A stretch of DNA of 64,000 bases from Druceiella hillmani (GCA_039881145.1 JAYKKI010000032.1:13906501-13970500); one strand, 5' to 3'; positions 13,155 through 27,450 are shown, counted from the first letter of the stretch. Notes: generated by a model not told the origin, from the letters alone. Numbers and translations: made by a program.

Positions 13155-14480
13155 GTAATAGCAGCGTATCTGTCGCTATAAGAGTGGCGTATTGTACAAC
13201 ATTAGTGCTGTGTATATCTCTGCAAGTAAAGTTAAATTGACTACGTGTAAAATCCAATGTGTGTATATTATACTTTGATTAAATTGTGTACTTTGATTAA
13301 ATTGTTTAATTGTAGAATAACTGTGGCGTACAACAGTGAGTACTAAATACGCTAATGTTTTATATAGAAAAATGAATAACAAAAACAGAGCATTTTTTAC
13401 AAATATTTCCAATATTCATATCAATATTTGTGTTTAAAAAATGACATTTTTTTAATACTTGACCTCTGCAATACATTATGCAATGTGTATTTCACAGTAG
13501 CTTAGGAGTTATCGTATTAGTGTGGTAAAGCAGATTTCTAGTTGTTCGATAATATTTTTGTCGCGGATATTAAAATTAGAAACTCTATATAATTTTATAA
13601 AAGTACCTGTATTTAGTAGTTTCAAATTTTCACTTCTGTCGGCAGTCCCCGTGACCGCCTATGTTTTTTTTTAATTAAATCAATCTTCTGGGAATTACCA
13701 AACTCCCCGATGATTATTAAATTTTCGACGGATCTTCAACATTCGACAATAGCTTTATAATTTTTTAACACAAATGAATTGTAAATATTTCAAGATTAGC
13801 GTTATGATAAACACTGTATTCATTATCTTACGTACAAAAGAACCAATTCTAAACTATCCGCGTTACCTTAATAGCCCTCATTAAATTAAAACGTGAAATA
13901 ATAATTTACCCTTAAATAGCCTATTTTGAATTATAAATGAAAATAGAGCTGTGAAAATATCACAAGTATGTTCAGTTAAGTAGCACTCCATTTTTACACT
14001 GTTATTTTGTAATACAAGTGCAAAAAACGATACGTAATCATGTGCACAAACGTAACCCATCGATGTTTAAATCATTAAAAGATTTTCAGTTTCGTGAAAA
14101 AAACATTTTAACCAAATTACATCATACTTCGACGATTTTCTTCTTTCTTCAGCCGTAGAGATACTCGTAAATAACTTCCATCGTGACATTCAAGATAAAA
14201 TGAAAGTTACTTTTCCGAGTAGCAGAGAAAGAAAACTAATTAAGCGTTCGATGAAATTCATACTTATGTACATATTTATGTTCTAACTCCGAAAATAAGA
14301 CTTTTTTCTCTTTTAATGTAGACATTCAATATGTTATAGACTCTAGCACTCCGTGTGTGCCGAAGTGGTGAATGATGCTGAAAATCAATAAGGTTAATAT
14401 GTGTTGTATTGAAAATACTTAAAATTGTAACATTGATATGTGTTGTATTGAAGATACTTAAAATTGTGCAATGAAAAAAA

Positions 14481-14485
14481 ATATA

Positions 14486-14556
<71 letters not shown>
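14481..14556. repeat. (AT)n microsatellite
   Basis: AT dinucleotide run with two small interruptions near its start, inside duplication copy 1. Copy 2 has only ordinary sequence at the matching point (about 20590). Confidence 0.95.
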
Positions 14557-14559
<3 letters not shown>

Positions 14560-15309
14560 ACACGAGTATTTTAGAACTTATTCGTTGCTTGGCCTTCCAG
14601 GTTTTCCCTACGATTGATGTGCATTTTGTAGAGTGTCTTTCTTTATTCTTGGTATCATTCCATGGCGCTACTTTCTGCAACCAGTAATTCTATATGAAAT
14701 TTATTTTTAATCTATAAATTGCCTTAAAGCATTCGCAAAGTAATATCATTGTTACATAATAAAGTAAGAATTTAAACAAACAGGATTCATCCCCGTTTTA
14801 TTAATTACTTTGAGCAACCTCTAATTATTTTTCTCAATAAACCTATATCAAAAATATATATTGATTTTAAAATTTTCAAATTTCTATCGTTTCTGATTAT
14901 ATGAATACAACTGCAAAGAACCCTATTGACATATATTTATACTTGACTGTTTAAGTTCTATAATATCAGATTAAATAAAAAAAGGAAAGTATTAATCTGA
15001 CAAAAATATAAATATTAAAAACGAGGTAAGTTTTTATAAGTCAGAAAAATTTTAAAATGAAGTATTTAGATAGATATTTAAAATGTTTATGCATATCTGT
15101 TTATTTTCTATTTTATTTTAATTCGAAAGAAAGAAACTACTCAGAAATAGACAATTATTTTAATTTCAACTCTTTGTTGCAACTAACATGTTCATCTAAA
15201 CGAACCTTACCCCATCATTCACATTTGTGTTTTTGATGCGATTTCACATTTTTGTGCTGAAATTTATAAATTATGTAATTTAACTAATCCGAATTAATAG
15301 ATCTAATGT

Positions 15310-15460
15310 AATTTAATTTAATATATTACAAGCTAACCTAACCCATTATAAACCATCTCAACTAAACCTGACCGGTTAGGCCAGGTTTAGTTCAATCCAA
15401 CTCAACCTAATCTGATCTAATTCAACTTAATCCAATCTAGTTAACCATTAACCAATTACC
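15310..15460. repeat. Degenerate CCTAA/CTAA-rich tract, copy 1
   Basis: The stretch is built of variants of AACCTAA, ACTCAACCTAATCTGA and similar units, poor in G on this strand. A like tract lies at 21310-21480 in copy 2. The unit resembles the insect telomere repeat (TTAGG/CCTAA), but the array is too degenerate to call it telomeric. Confidence 0.5.
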
Positions 15461-15682
15461 TAGTAGTAATTTTCTGAGCCTGGTAGTAATAAATGTCTTA
15501 AATAAAAACCAAAATTACTTTATAGTTTAACGAAATTTCATTTTAAAAATAATTAACACTCTTAAGTGGAAAACAATAAATAAAAGTATGACTTTATGGA
15601 TATATATGGTACACGTCACCGCTACTATACATACGTACACGCAAACTTAAATCGAGCAATCCAGGATAGGGAATGACAAACA

Positions 15683-15994
15683 ACAAACGACTAGTCACTT
15701 CAATATCATAGCTCTTAAGTGTGCGTGGGTGCCCATTTGCTGAAAACGCCTTAACCAAAAGTATTATACTAACTTAACATGACTTGTGACTGCAATACTA
15801 AGCTGAGTTTTTTCCGTAAGTTCACTTCCATGTTTTCGACAAACGACTAATCACTTCAATATCATCGCTCTTTAGTGTGCGTGTGTGTCCATTTGCTGCA
15901 AGCGCTTTAACCAAAAGTATTATACCAACTTAACATGACTTGTAACTGCAATACTAAGCTGAGTGTTCTCCGTAAGTTCACTTCCATGTTTTCA
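15683..15994 (+). repeat. Two-unit tandem repeat, 156-bp period
   Basis: Unit 1 (15683-15838) and unit 2 (15839-15994) both begin ACAAACGACTA and end near CATGTTTTC. They share most bases, with scattered substitutions. No second copy was seen in the other half of the segmental duplication. Confidence 0.8.
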
Positions 15995-17725
15995 GTCAAC
16001 GTCAATTTACGTCTCGCAATGTTTTAATTAGTGTACGTGTTTGCGTACAAAACTACCCGGCAACGGTAGGGGCTGTAGTTTAATTATTGGAACGAGTAAC
16101 GCTTATGGACTGGCAAACACTTGAACTTACGTTTACCTTCCCAATCTCTATGTATATAGAAATGGCGATGAGGGCTGTCGATAGGGGTAAAGTAGAAAAA
16201 AATTATTTTTTATTCACAGGCGCTATTGAATCCTTAGTAACGTTACTTCTTATCACAATAGTGCTATATTCCTTTATTTGTTCATCTTTCTTCGTATTTT
16301 CTAAGAACTCAGAAAACCTTAATTCAATTTTCATGTGATTTTTTTCTATACCTAGCTCCCTAATGTAATAAGGTTTTCGTGTATATATTATTAAAAACGA
16401 ATTAATCCAAAATTATATTTGCGCGCACAACTAGATAGTATTCCACATATTTTTTATTATATTATCATGGGAACCAATACCTAACAACATAGATTATTTT
16501 TTTTAAAGAGAAACAGCTGAGGAGAAATAAAGCATTTCTAGAATCGTTTGTGTTTTTATGTTAAATAGAATAAAACTTAACTATTACACAGGTTTTACTG
16601 AGACTTCCAATTTTTATATAATGAGGGAGAATAGGAGATACCTTTATTAAAAAATGTTGCTATTAGGTTTATTTTCACTTTTAGAATTATTTAGAAAATT
16701 TATGTAATGGGCGTGTGTTTATTTCCATCATAGTATTCATTACAGTCTTAGAAAGAGACTAAAATTTATCGATGTGACAACAACAAGTTATAATTTAAAG
16801 TACCTGTCATCTTGCTAATAAACATGATGCGATTACCCATTAACAGCAAACACGCCATACTGTCACTAAAAACTAGGTAAATCGAGCGAGTATTTTATAC
16901 GTGCTGCACAGTAAATCTAATTTAATGAAAATAATGTATTGGAGCAAATCTTGGATTCATTCCAATTCATTATACATGTAACATATTGAGGTACCCTCAT
17001 ATGGAGAAAATTAGAAAGGCAAAATAATTGTTAAAAGAAAATCTCTTTAAAATCGAAGCCGGTTGTTGAAAAGCGCTCTCAAATGAACAATAGTTACTGT
17101 TAAAGTAATTTCAAACTTCAATATCTCGGTTAAAAATAAACTAAGCATTGTCATCTTGGTCTTTTTTAAAAGTCAAGATGGCACATTTATAGTGTCCGGA
17201 TGTTGCAAACTGCGCACGCGCAAAGTAAACGCACGCTTTTCGACCGACAGATTTGAAATTTATAACATGTATTCAAATAATTTCATAATGATATGTCCTA
17301 CTTTCCATACCAATACTCTGTATTCGATAAATGTAAATTGCAAATGAGTTAAACGATTCAACACAAAAATTATATTTAATGTATATAATACCAGGTACAT
17401 ATGATTCACTTTTTCACGAAAATAGCTACGCCAGTGCCCGGCATTGCAATTACTTTTTTTTAATAATGGACGCCTTCTTTGAAAAGTCTATTCTGAACCA
17501 AAATTATATACTCACAGGATTTTACCCTTGAAAGACACACTAGGTTTCATATTACAGGAATTATGTTATTTCGCGGATTAACGAGTTAAGTCGAAAAATA
17601 AACCAAGTTTCATAAAAATCTATAAAGCCCTTTAGGTGTGATTAAATTGATAACATACAAAAACTTTTGAAATTATATAAATATTTCACGCGCGTAAGCC
17701 TATTGCTTATAGTAGGCACAACACA

Positions 17726-17745
17726 ATATATATACATATATATAC

Positions 17746-17796
<51 letters not shown>
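17726..17796. repeat. (TA)n microsatellite
   Basis: TA dinucleotide run with single-base interruptions in its left third. It lies at the place where copy 2 has only a short TATATATATATTATT (about 23522). Confidence 0.95.
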
Positions 17797-17799
<3 letters not shown>

Positions 17800-20700
17800 T
17801 GAACTACCGACGACATATTACTTTGGTAGCGATTTGTGGCTTCTTGCAAAGTTATACCGTAATGAACGAACAACTTATGGTCCTGTATTAGGAACAGCAC
17901 TTGTATATAAATCATTAGTACACACCATGGAATTCAGTTTATGAAAAATATTCTTTAATTTATCACTTATCTAAATCTCCACTTCAAAAAGTATATACAA
18001 ATATTACAGACACTAAACCTTGGCTGAAACGATTCAACAAGACCATATATAACAGGAAAACCTGCTCGAGTTGAAAACCCTCACCGAAAATAGGATAACA
18101 AAGTGTCATATTCATAAAAATACGGCCCCAAATAAACTCCAAATTACCTTTTTATGGCTAAAAATAAGGTTTGCGGGAAGCCGACAAGAAGATCTGTTGC
18201 AGATTACTAGTTTTTGGCATACCATATACTTATCCATTTGTTTTATAAAATATGGCTGTGGCAATATCTTTCTCTCAACTTGATGATCTGGCTTGAATAT
18301 TAAACTATTTATGTAGCGACACAAATATTCATAAACCTGGCAGCCTAACATAAATTCGGTAATTGTTATAGGCAGAACAAATCGTTAATGAATATTTATA
18401 CATACAATTTAATTCAAAACTTAAAACTTGGGTGACTAGAGCTCTAACTTTCATTACGATAAATGTAATATAAGTACAATAAGCAACTTCGAAACATATT
18501 TTCCGAGTAAATACAGGCTTTTTGTCAATCCAATAAATACATTATGTTAGTACATATATATTTGTATATAATTAAAACTTAAATACACGTGAAATTAAAA
18601 CTTTCACAAAAATACTATTCGACAAAATTTAGTAAAAAACAAAGAAAATTATTCTACTGAATAATGCAATAATAGGAAGATTACAGAAAAATATTAAATA
18701 TATGGGAATATGTAAAAAAATATGGGAATTTCATAAAAAAATATCTAGGATCCTCAGACTCGTGCTTCAATACAATGGTATTAAATATATTTAAATGAAT
18801 AGAAATAATAAAGAATTTCGAATAACGCATATATTTAAGCTATTCATATATGTAAGTTAGATATACTTTTATTCAAAATTGTAAAAACTATAAACGCAAA
18901 TGTTTACATTATTAATTTACAGCACCAACTTCCGCTTCAGTATATCATTATAGCACAAATATCTGCAACATATTGAAAGCCAATACGAGGAGAAGGAAAA
19001 ACTTTAACTTAGGGGTGGATATTGGAAATTATTTTATTAACGATTAATTGGTTTTCTTTTTTCTCATTCCGGGAAAGTTACTTTCTAAGTTACTCTCCAG
19101 CTGAAAGAAAAAAATCATCGAAGCAACGAGCATAACGGAATTTTGGTTTCAAGTTTCTTTTCATCATTTTCAACCTTTTAATAATGCATACATCACCCAT
19201 ACAAATATAATATATATTATATTATATATACATGCAGTTTGTACTACCTTATCTGTTTATACATAAGGTAGTAAAAACAGCACGTATATATAATATTTAT
19301 CAACCTGTTAGTTTTAAGTTCCAAGGCTTCCAGGATTTAATTAAACTATAGAACCTTAATATCTCATATTTTAGTAATAAGTATTTACTTTGAAAACGAC
19401 GTCCAAAAAAATTTATCAAAAAGCTTATAGCAAAAAAAAAGATACAACGTACGGAAACGGAAGTGTGATAAACGCGCGGAAACTTCGACACTACGGCGGG
19501 ATCTTGACAGCTATAATAACATTAATTTACTGCAGGATGACGATGACGATGGGGTTTCATATTGACCTAGAATTCATGAAACTGTCAAATACATAAATTT
19601 AGAAATTACATTATAAAAATTAGTTCTTAAACCTTAAATTGCGTTTTTAACAAAATGTTTTAAGCTTGCCTTTTTATTACAATTACTATTCTTATTTTTA
19701 GACCTCTTAATTTTCAAAAACTAACGAAAATGAGCACAATGATAGTATGGCTAATAATTCTGTGTATAGCGCTAACAATGTAACATAAGAAAATTTTTGT
19801 TTTTTTTATTTAAACTAAATTTTATAGGGATTTCCAAACTCGTCGATGATAGCCAAATTTTCGGCAGATCTTGGGTAGTTGTTAATAAATATGTTATTTT
19901 TTTAATATTAATGTAATTGCATATATTTTGAGATAAGCATTATAAGAAATACCATATTTATGTCATCTTTACTTTCTTATCACTCATATAAAAATTACTT
20001 TTGGACAGTCTGTCTTACACATAGATGTCACTCCCTAAATTATAACGTGATAAAATAATTTACGCTTGATTCCGATTATGAGTTGCAAATGGAAATGGAG
20101 CTCGAGAAGTATCACTTGCATATTCAATTAAGTAACATTCCCTTTCTAATATGTTATTTTGCTAATATCAATACCAAAAACATGCAGCATAGTCACGTTC
20201 ACAGTCGTAACTCATTGATTATTAAATCATTAAAAGGTACCAAGTTGGGTAAAAAAATATCTAAATATCCAATTACATTACGCCCGTTACAATGACGATT
20301 TCATTATTTTTTTCAACCGAAGAGATAAATAACTTCGATCGCGACATTCAAGATAAAAAGAAAGTTACTTTTCCAAGAAGCGGAAAAAGAAAACCAATTA
20401 ACCATTCAATACAATAATTTCCAAGATATTTATATTACAACTTCGTAAATAAGGCTTTTTTTCTTCTTACGTAGGCATTCAATATCTTGTAGTCCATGTG
20501 TACTGAAGTGGGGGATGATGAAGAAAATCAATAACTCGAACATTGATACGTATGTGTTGTTGGGAAAATACATGATATTTTGCAAAGAAAATGTATATGT
20601 ATGGTACACGAGTATTATAAAACATATTCGTCGTTTTGCCTCCAGGTTTTTCCCAACGATTCATATGCACTATTTTCAGTTTTTTCCCTATTCTTGGTAT

Positions 20701-21309
20701 TATTTCTACAGCGCTACTTTCTACAACTATTAATTCTATATCAAATTCGTTTTGATCTGTAAATTGACTTAAAATATCCGCGGTGCAATGTCATTATAAT
20801 ATATTTATATAAACACAACACGCCCCTGTTTTGTTAATTACCTTGAGCAACCACTAATTACTGGCTCAATAAAATCAATATCAAAAGTATTATTGATGGA
20901 AGTAACATTTTCAAATTTCGAAAACATTTTGGATATATATGATTACCAGCTGTATAGAATCCCATTGATATCAATATGTACTTGACTTTTGCTTTCCATT
21001 ACATTGTTTAAATAAAATAAGTATAAGAATAGTCCACTTAAAACATAAATGTTATAAATGTGGCCAGTTTTCCTTTAGTCAGAAATTTTTTAAAAATAAG
21101 TTAAACCTATCGCAGGAACAAAATCTACTCAAAAATATTCACACGTTCTTTTTAATTTTCAATTCTAATTCCAGATAAAGAAACTATTCAGAAATAGAAT
21201 ATTATTTTGCTTTCAACTCTTTTTTTCAGCTAACATGATCATCTAAACAGACCTTGCCCCATTTTTGATAAAATTTCACGATTTTTGCTGAAAATTTATA
21301 AATCATGGA

Positions 21310-21480
21310 ATTTACTTAATCCGAGTTAACAAACCTAATGTCACCTAATACAAGCTAATCCGATCTAGCCCGACTTAACCCTATCTAAACCAAACCTAAC
21401 AAAACCTAGCCTAACCCAAGTTAATCCAATTTAACCTAACTTAGCAAAACCAATCCCAATCTAGCAAACCTGTGACCAAT
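21310..21480. repeat. Degenerate CCTAA/CTAA-rich tract, copy 2
   Basis: Variants of CCTAA, AACCTAAC and TTAACCTAACTTAG follow one another over about 170 bases, matching in position the tract at 15310-15460 in the first duplicate. Confidence 0.5.
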
Positions 21481-21931
21481 TACGATTTTTTTATTTTATG
21501 AACATATACGCAATCGTTTTTAAATCAACTAGAAGTAAGCCAGGCATTCTGATGAGGAAGTTTGAAATTTAGGTATTTCTGGACGTCTATATATCAGAAT
21601 ATCTAATAGCTATGTTTACGGAATTACTATATATTTTAAAATGCATTGAAGGTAGTGTAGCGTCTCCGTCGCGTGCGTAAAGTTTTATATCCTCATACAT
21701 CAAACAGGTCTGGATCTGAGGGGTTTCAAGGTAGTTCCAAATGCTCTACGTAAACATACTACACATAACTCTTTTTAACACACCCAATACTTGGTGGATC
21801 CGCAGTGGCAATGTATTCGCATCTGTTCGCGGGTTATTCGCCGAGCGGCGCTGATGAATATGCATAAGTATCGTGTGTACGAAAAAGACGACAAATAATT
21901 ATGAATATTATTTTAAATTCTCTGAAAAAAT

Positions 21932-21933
<2 letters not shown>

Positions 21934-21969
<36 letters not shown>
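21934..21969. repeat. (AT)n microsatellite
   Basis: Pure AT dinucleotide run of about 36 bases in copy 2 of the segmental duplication. Confidence 0.95.
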
Positions 21970-21972
<3 letters not shown>

Positions 21973-24310
21973 GCTTAAGGTTAGCAAAAAACATCACTTT
22001 TCAATGTATAAAAAGCAGGAACAGATGACCATGAGCATGTACTTTGGGTTCGTACATCATTATTCAAATGTTGAATTGAATCATTGAAAGAAGTGAAATA
22101 TAGTAAAAGTAATTAACATCTGCCTCTATAGCATCGACAACAATAATAACGGATGCCCTTAATTAGAATATTTACTCAGTTTAATTGGCAACTAATGGAG
22201 TGTCGAGACACTGAGTCGTGTACCAAAAATATCATAATACTATTAAAATTATTTTCAAAACTGAACTTCAATATGATAATTACGTTTAATACTACACTGC
22301 TCACTTTTATAGAATCATAGATTTCATTGTTTCTTGTTCGAGAGTTCCAAGGAACTGAAGTGTTCATCAAGCCAACTTCACCAAACGTTAAAAAAATAAT
22401 AATATGTCTTTGACTCGTATATTATCGAGGAGATTGTTGTTTTACTAGACAACAACTTTGAAAAAAGCTTGTCCAAATTTCCACAAAATCGGAGTCCTAT
22501 TCGAACATTTTTTCAATGCATACTAATATGTATTGCACAGTGTTCATCCATAGACGACTTACGGGTTAACCGGTAGATCGATAATACTAGGGTTCCCAAA
22601 CTCTGCGCCCCATATTTTATACCCTAATATGAGGCTAATTGTCATAGCCTAGTATAAGTTACAATACGCTCAAAATGTTTTTTTAATTAAAAATATCTCC
22701 CAAAATGATAATGCTACATAAATGTTCGAAATACTCTTCCAAAAGGATAAAGTCTATTTAGACCCATAGATAAATAAATGGAATATTAGATCTACGTCTT
22801 AACAAAAAAAATATTATAACGATGAATCAAAGCATACTTTGGCTCGCGTTATATAAAAATTACCCGCATTTGGCACATATTATAACATAGTGCTTCGAGT
22901 ATGCTGATCACCACGCCACATATTAAAAAGACACAAAATATATTGAAGGAAAACATAATTGCTATTGATGCCGGATATTGGAAGCGAGCTTAAATGCACG
23001 ACAGTTTCTGTCAAAGTAATTTCAAATTGCGATGACTCGGTTAAAAATAGACATAGCACTGCCATTTTGGTCTTTTTTTAAGAGATAAAATGATACAGTC
23101 AACAAAAGTGAACGCAGGCTCTTAGATCCGTAGATTTGACATTTGTGAGAGGTATTCAAATAATTTCAGTCATATGTATGTTAGTTCTCATACCACTACC
23201 CTGAATCCAATAAATGTAAGTTGCAATCAAATAAACGATTCAATACAAACATTTTATTTAATTTCAATTGACTATACAAGATTGACATTTTCTCGGAAAT
23301 AATTACGGCGGTCTCCAATACTACAATTATTATTTTTAATAATCGACATCTTCGAGGAAAAGCCTATTGTTTACAAAAAAATTCGAACTGTGTCTAACTA
23401 CATTTCACAGACGCATAAGGATTAATGTACGTTTTTTTTGTATTTACATACTCACTAGCTTTCACCCGGGGGAAAAACACCAAGTTAATAAACACTCGGT
23501 TGTGTTTTGTGCAGTATTACGTATATATATATTATTACGCCACACGAACTTTCGGTATATTAGGTTTGGTAGCGATTTGTTGCTTGGTTGCAGAGTTATG
23601 CGGAAACAAACAAACCGATTATAGTACTATAGTAGGGAAAATAGGTACTGTTCATTGACATGTAAGTCATTAGTATTCATCATGGGGTACAGTTTAAGAA
23701 AAAGCTTCTTTAATTTATCACCTGTTTACATCTCTACCTCAAAAAGTGTCTTCCCAATTTTATATGCAAATATTACAGACAATAAAATCTTTGCTGAAAT
23801 AATTCAACAAGATCATATATAACGTAAATGGCTGCTCGATGTGAAAATCCTCGATGTGAAAAAAAAAGATGGGAAATCGGAGTACCGTATTCATGAAAAT
23901 AAAATACGGTCCCGAATAAAGTCCAAACTGCCGTTTTGTTGCGCATAATAAGAGTCGCGGGAAGCCGAAAAGAAAACCAACGCGTTACGAATTGTTTGAC
24001 ACCGCGTATAAAAAAGTATTCTTGTTTTATAAAATGTGACTGTGGCAAGATCTTTCGGTTAACATGATAAGGTAGCTTGAATATTTAAATATCTGTGTAA
24101 CTACATAGTATGTACAAACTTAAAGACTAATTTAAATTCGTTAATCTTCGTAGTCAGAACAAATCGCTAATGAATGTTTATACGTAAACTTTAATTGAAA
24201 ATTTGAAACCTATGGGACTAGACCCATAAGTTTTATTATAACATATGTATTATAAGCAATTTCTAATCATATTTTCCTAATAAATACGGGCTGTTAGTCG
24301 TAGACAATAC

Positions 24311-27120
24311 AGTACTTATATGGTAATATTTAACATTAATTGTTGTCCGAATTCAGAATTTTAAGAAGTATATTTTAGAGGGCCAGTATATTTAGATGTT
24401 ATTATTAATAGACATAACACAAATAGAAGATAACATCATTTCTCCGATCCGAGTACCTTATCTCTCGTCTTCTAAGAATCTAGATTCAAAACGTGTTTAA
24501 GATAGCACTAAGGAAACCAAAACTTTTGTGGATAATTTTTTCCACCAGATTAATTAAAAATTATGTTAAGACAAATGTCAATAATTATTCTGTCAGCACT
24601 ATGGAATCTTGATTCCACGAAATTTGCTAATATTAGAAACCCTTTTAAAAATATAAATTTTTGAAAGATTTAACAGAATTTTCTCGAACAAATTCATGGT
24701 TAATTGTTGGATTGCTAAAAATTCACTGTATAAGTGTGTTAGTATGGGTAAGAATAGTAGAAAAAAACTGCCTAAAAAGAAATTTCGTCCCAAAAAAATA
24801 GTTGCTCCTTTCCCTGCATAATTTGTTTCCACTAAGCGGGTCTCTTTAACGTGATTTTTAGGTCATAACGGTTTCTTCGCCACGTAGTTATTCTCAGACA
24901 CATTATTTCGTTGGCCAATAAAGGTCTTTTTTTAGTATCATTTTGCAAAACTGCCTACCTACCATGCGATGATAGACGCGAATTCTTCTCGAAAATCACT
25001 CCACCCTCCTTTTCCTTCGGTTTATGCTCGGAACTATGACATGGTAGGTTAACAACGTTTTTTTTATGTCCAAATATTATTTCAGTCATCTGCATGGTAA
25101 CACCTTAAATATTTTTATACATTTAGCAACTGCTCCATACGATAGTTTCTGTTTCTTCGAAACCATATATAATTAAATATTTCAACTACATATCCAGTTT
25201 GCTGAAGAACACATTGAAGAAAACATGACTCTCAATTCAGCGTTTTTTTTTACCAAACATAAACTGGCCATTTTTTTCCAGGAATTGAAAAAATATATTT
25301 ACGACCCCACCTAACAAACAAATTAACTGATATATGTGAACTTAAAAGCAATCCACGGACAAACGGAAAAGAAACCTTCTCAAACACATAGTTAATAAAG
25401 TTCCCATGTTCACAAGATGACAGAAAAACAGATAAAATTGATTAACGCAAATAGATTTCGGCTACTTTGTCAGACGAGAGCGGCTTAGAGGGGAAAGAGA
25501 ATAGAACTGAATGATAAATGGACAGTAAATATGCAATGCTTTCATTGGTCTTAGATAACATTTCACGCGGTCGTGCGTGCGAGCGTTCGTGCGGAATGGC
25601 GAGCACTTTTCCCTAAAACGTTTTCTTTGTTGCTTTTCAGAAAACTGCACTGTGTTCCAAACTTACGCTCAGTGTGGTAAAGGTCCTTCGTTGTTTTGGT
25701 CTAATCCAACATAAAAAGCATCTCATACAAGTTTAATTTTGGTAAACACTTTTCGGGAAATGGTATATATTTTGCATTTAAGTGCATTCATAAACGTAAA
25801 TCGCAACAATTGCGTAATTAATAGTATTATTTTGCGTAGATAGACACACCATCTAACATAACGTCGTAAAACCGCTAATTATGCTTCTTTGAAAAGTCCA
25901 GTAGACAACCCTCAAATAATAAATTTGACGAAAATATTGATTACATTAATTTTTTTCGTAAAAAGTGCGCATTCACAAGTGAATTGGGTAACTACAATGT
26001 TATTTTGGATAACCACAATGCAAAATATTTCTTCCTAGTACACGTTTCTATTCTTACTATTTCTTTACAGTTTAAGCAGCATACGCCATCAACAATTTCC
26101 GAAATTCGCCTGTCCTGCCAACGTCCACCATCGGGTTTTTGATCCCGCCACAATCAACACCATAGCGATGAACACAGTGCAGTTATTGAATTCGTAACGA
26201 AATGAGAGAAAAAAATTTTAAAACGTTAAAAGATAGATGGTTTACATAGTGTATGCTTCCATTTCCAATTTGAACAAAGATAATATGTTCCAAATGTCTA
26301 AAAAAATTACAATCAAACATGCTTAAGTCAGTTTCTACCTAAAAATGACCGCAATATGGAGTTCGAATTACAAAAAATGTGTCATTTACCCCAATATGAG
26401 GTTCGAATTACGAAAAAAAAATATGAACAAATGCTTTCCGGCTGATGCTTGCTAGTGTATTTTTTTTAGTTCAAAATAAACAAGGAAGAAAAGTAATATT
26501 GATCACCCAGAAATTCGAACTCGAACTTCACTACGCTAATATAGTCTAAAAAATAAGACATTATATATATACGAATTTTACCTTATCTGATATTATCATG
26601 AAAATATTTTACCACTAAAAAGAAACTCACAGACAAACATTATTTGAAATTAATTTTAGTTTATAGCTTAATCCCTTTAAATTACAAAATTGTCAATAAA
26701 TATACCGTAAATCTCATAAGGTCAAATTTTACCTACACTACATATATATACTCATTATCTACGTATACATGCATATCGCCATCAGCTAACCTGAATTATT
26801 AAAATTCTATCAATAACGAAGTTTCGGGTCATCTTCGCGGGAAATATTGATCCTAATTAACCATCTTGGTTTATCCCCCGGGAGTGACAGGACTTATTGC
26901 AGCAGCGTAACCATTTTCAGCGTTACCGGCCCGGCTTCTACCGCTTTATTTATAACTCCAATTAAAATTTGGAATATACGTTTTGGGAAATTTAAAGGCT
27001 TAGTAACTTGTTTTAATTGTAACAACGAACGTGATTATTTTATTAATTTCAGTTTAACTATAGTAGAATACGTGATTCAAAAAAGGCAATTGTTTTATGC
27101 AATGTTTTGAAGTAAAACTT
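24311..27120. other. AT-rich intergenic, no gene seen
   Basis: No domain or splice-bounded coding block was found. Short open frames at 24599-24832 (minus) and 26847-27110 (plus) have no recognisable motif. Two near-identical GTTCGAATTAC segments lie about 41 bases apart near 26360 and 26401. Confidence 0.5.
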
Positions 27121-27268
27121 CTTTACGCACGCTTGACTTGGGGAATAAGCTGGTGAATGCGTGACGAAAGCGTTACGAAAAGTGTGATCGGGTGAGGCGA
27201 ATGGAAGTTGAGAGGGAGATATAAGTTAGTGAAGACAGAAAAAGAGAGAGTTACGTTTCGTATATTAC

Positions 27269-27448
27269 TGTAGGGACGAGAGAGAGAGGTGTGAGCACAC
27301 ATTTTCTTTCTCTCTTTCTCTCATAGCCAGTCATGTTTTGTATATCTAGGACACAGTGCAAGCCTATTGTCTGTATCACACTGTAGGAGCAAGAGAGAGC
27401 AGTGCTCGTGCACATTTTCTTACTCTCTTCCTCTCATGGCCAGTGCGT
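27269..27448. repeat. Diverged direct repeat, about 113-bp period
   Basis: The block GTAGGGACGAGAGAGAG... ending CTCTCATAGCCAGT (27269 to about 27333) recurs as GTAGGAGCAAGAGAGAG... ending CTCTCATGGCCAGT (27382 to about 27445). The repeat is rich in GA/CT and leads straight into a (TA)n array. Confidence 0.6.
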
Positions 27449-27449
27449 G

Positions 27450-27450
<1 letters not shown>

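Larger units (their letters stand above)
11400..18540 (+). repeat. Tandem segmental duplication, copy 1
   Basis: Many landmarks recur in the same order and orientation in copy 2. They include ATCTTCCGACTCGTG at about 11560 against ATCCTCAGACTCGTG at about 18755, and GCAACATATTGAAAGC at about 11776 against 18965. TCCAGGATTTA at 12361 matches 19328. A TACGGAAACGGAAGTG block lies at about 12487 and 19450. TAGCGATTTGT lies at about 17826 and 23570. AGCAGAACAAATCG-like text lies at about 18371 and 24155. Copies are diverged but collinear throughout. No gene was recognised inside. The endpoints are approximate. Confidence 0.75.
18590..24310 (+). repeat. Tandem segmental duplication, copy 2
   Basis: Collinear with copy 1 and adjoining it directly. 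It is shorter, about 5.7 kb against 7.1 kb, because copy 1 has extra material at 12.9-13.1 kb, at 15.7-16.9 kb and in its microsatellites. Copy 2 has its own block near 21.5-22.8 kb that I could not place in copy 1. It includes a degenerate CTAG-ended Helitron-like terminus near 23456. Its counterpart in copy 1 is eroded. No gene was recognised. Confidence 0.75.

Noticed and set aside
22585..22625. TAGGGTTCCCAAACT, similar to terminal repeats of some hAT elements
   Set aside because: No matching inverted partner or 8-bp target duplication was found nearby.
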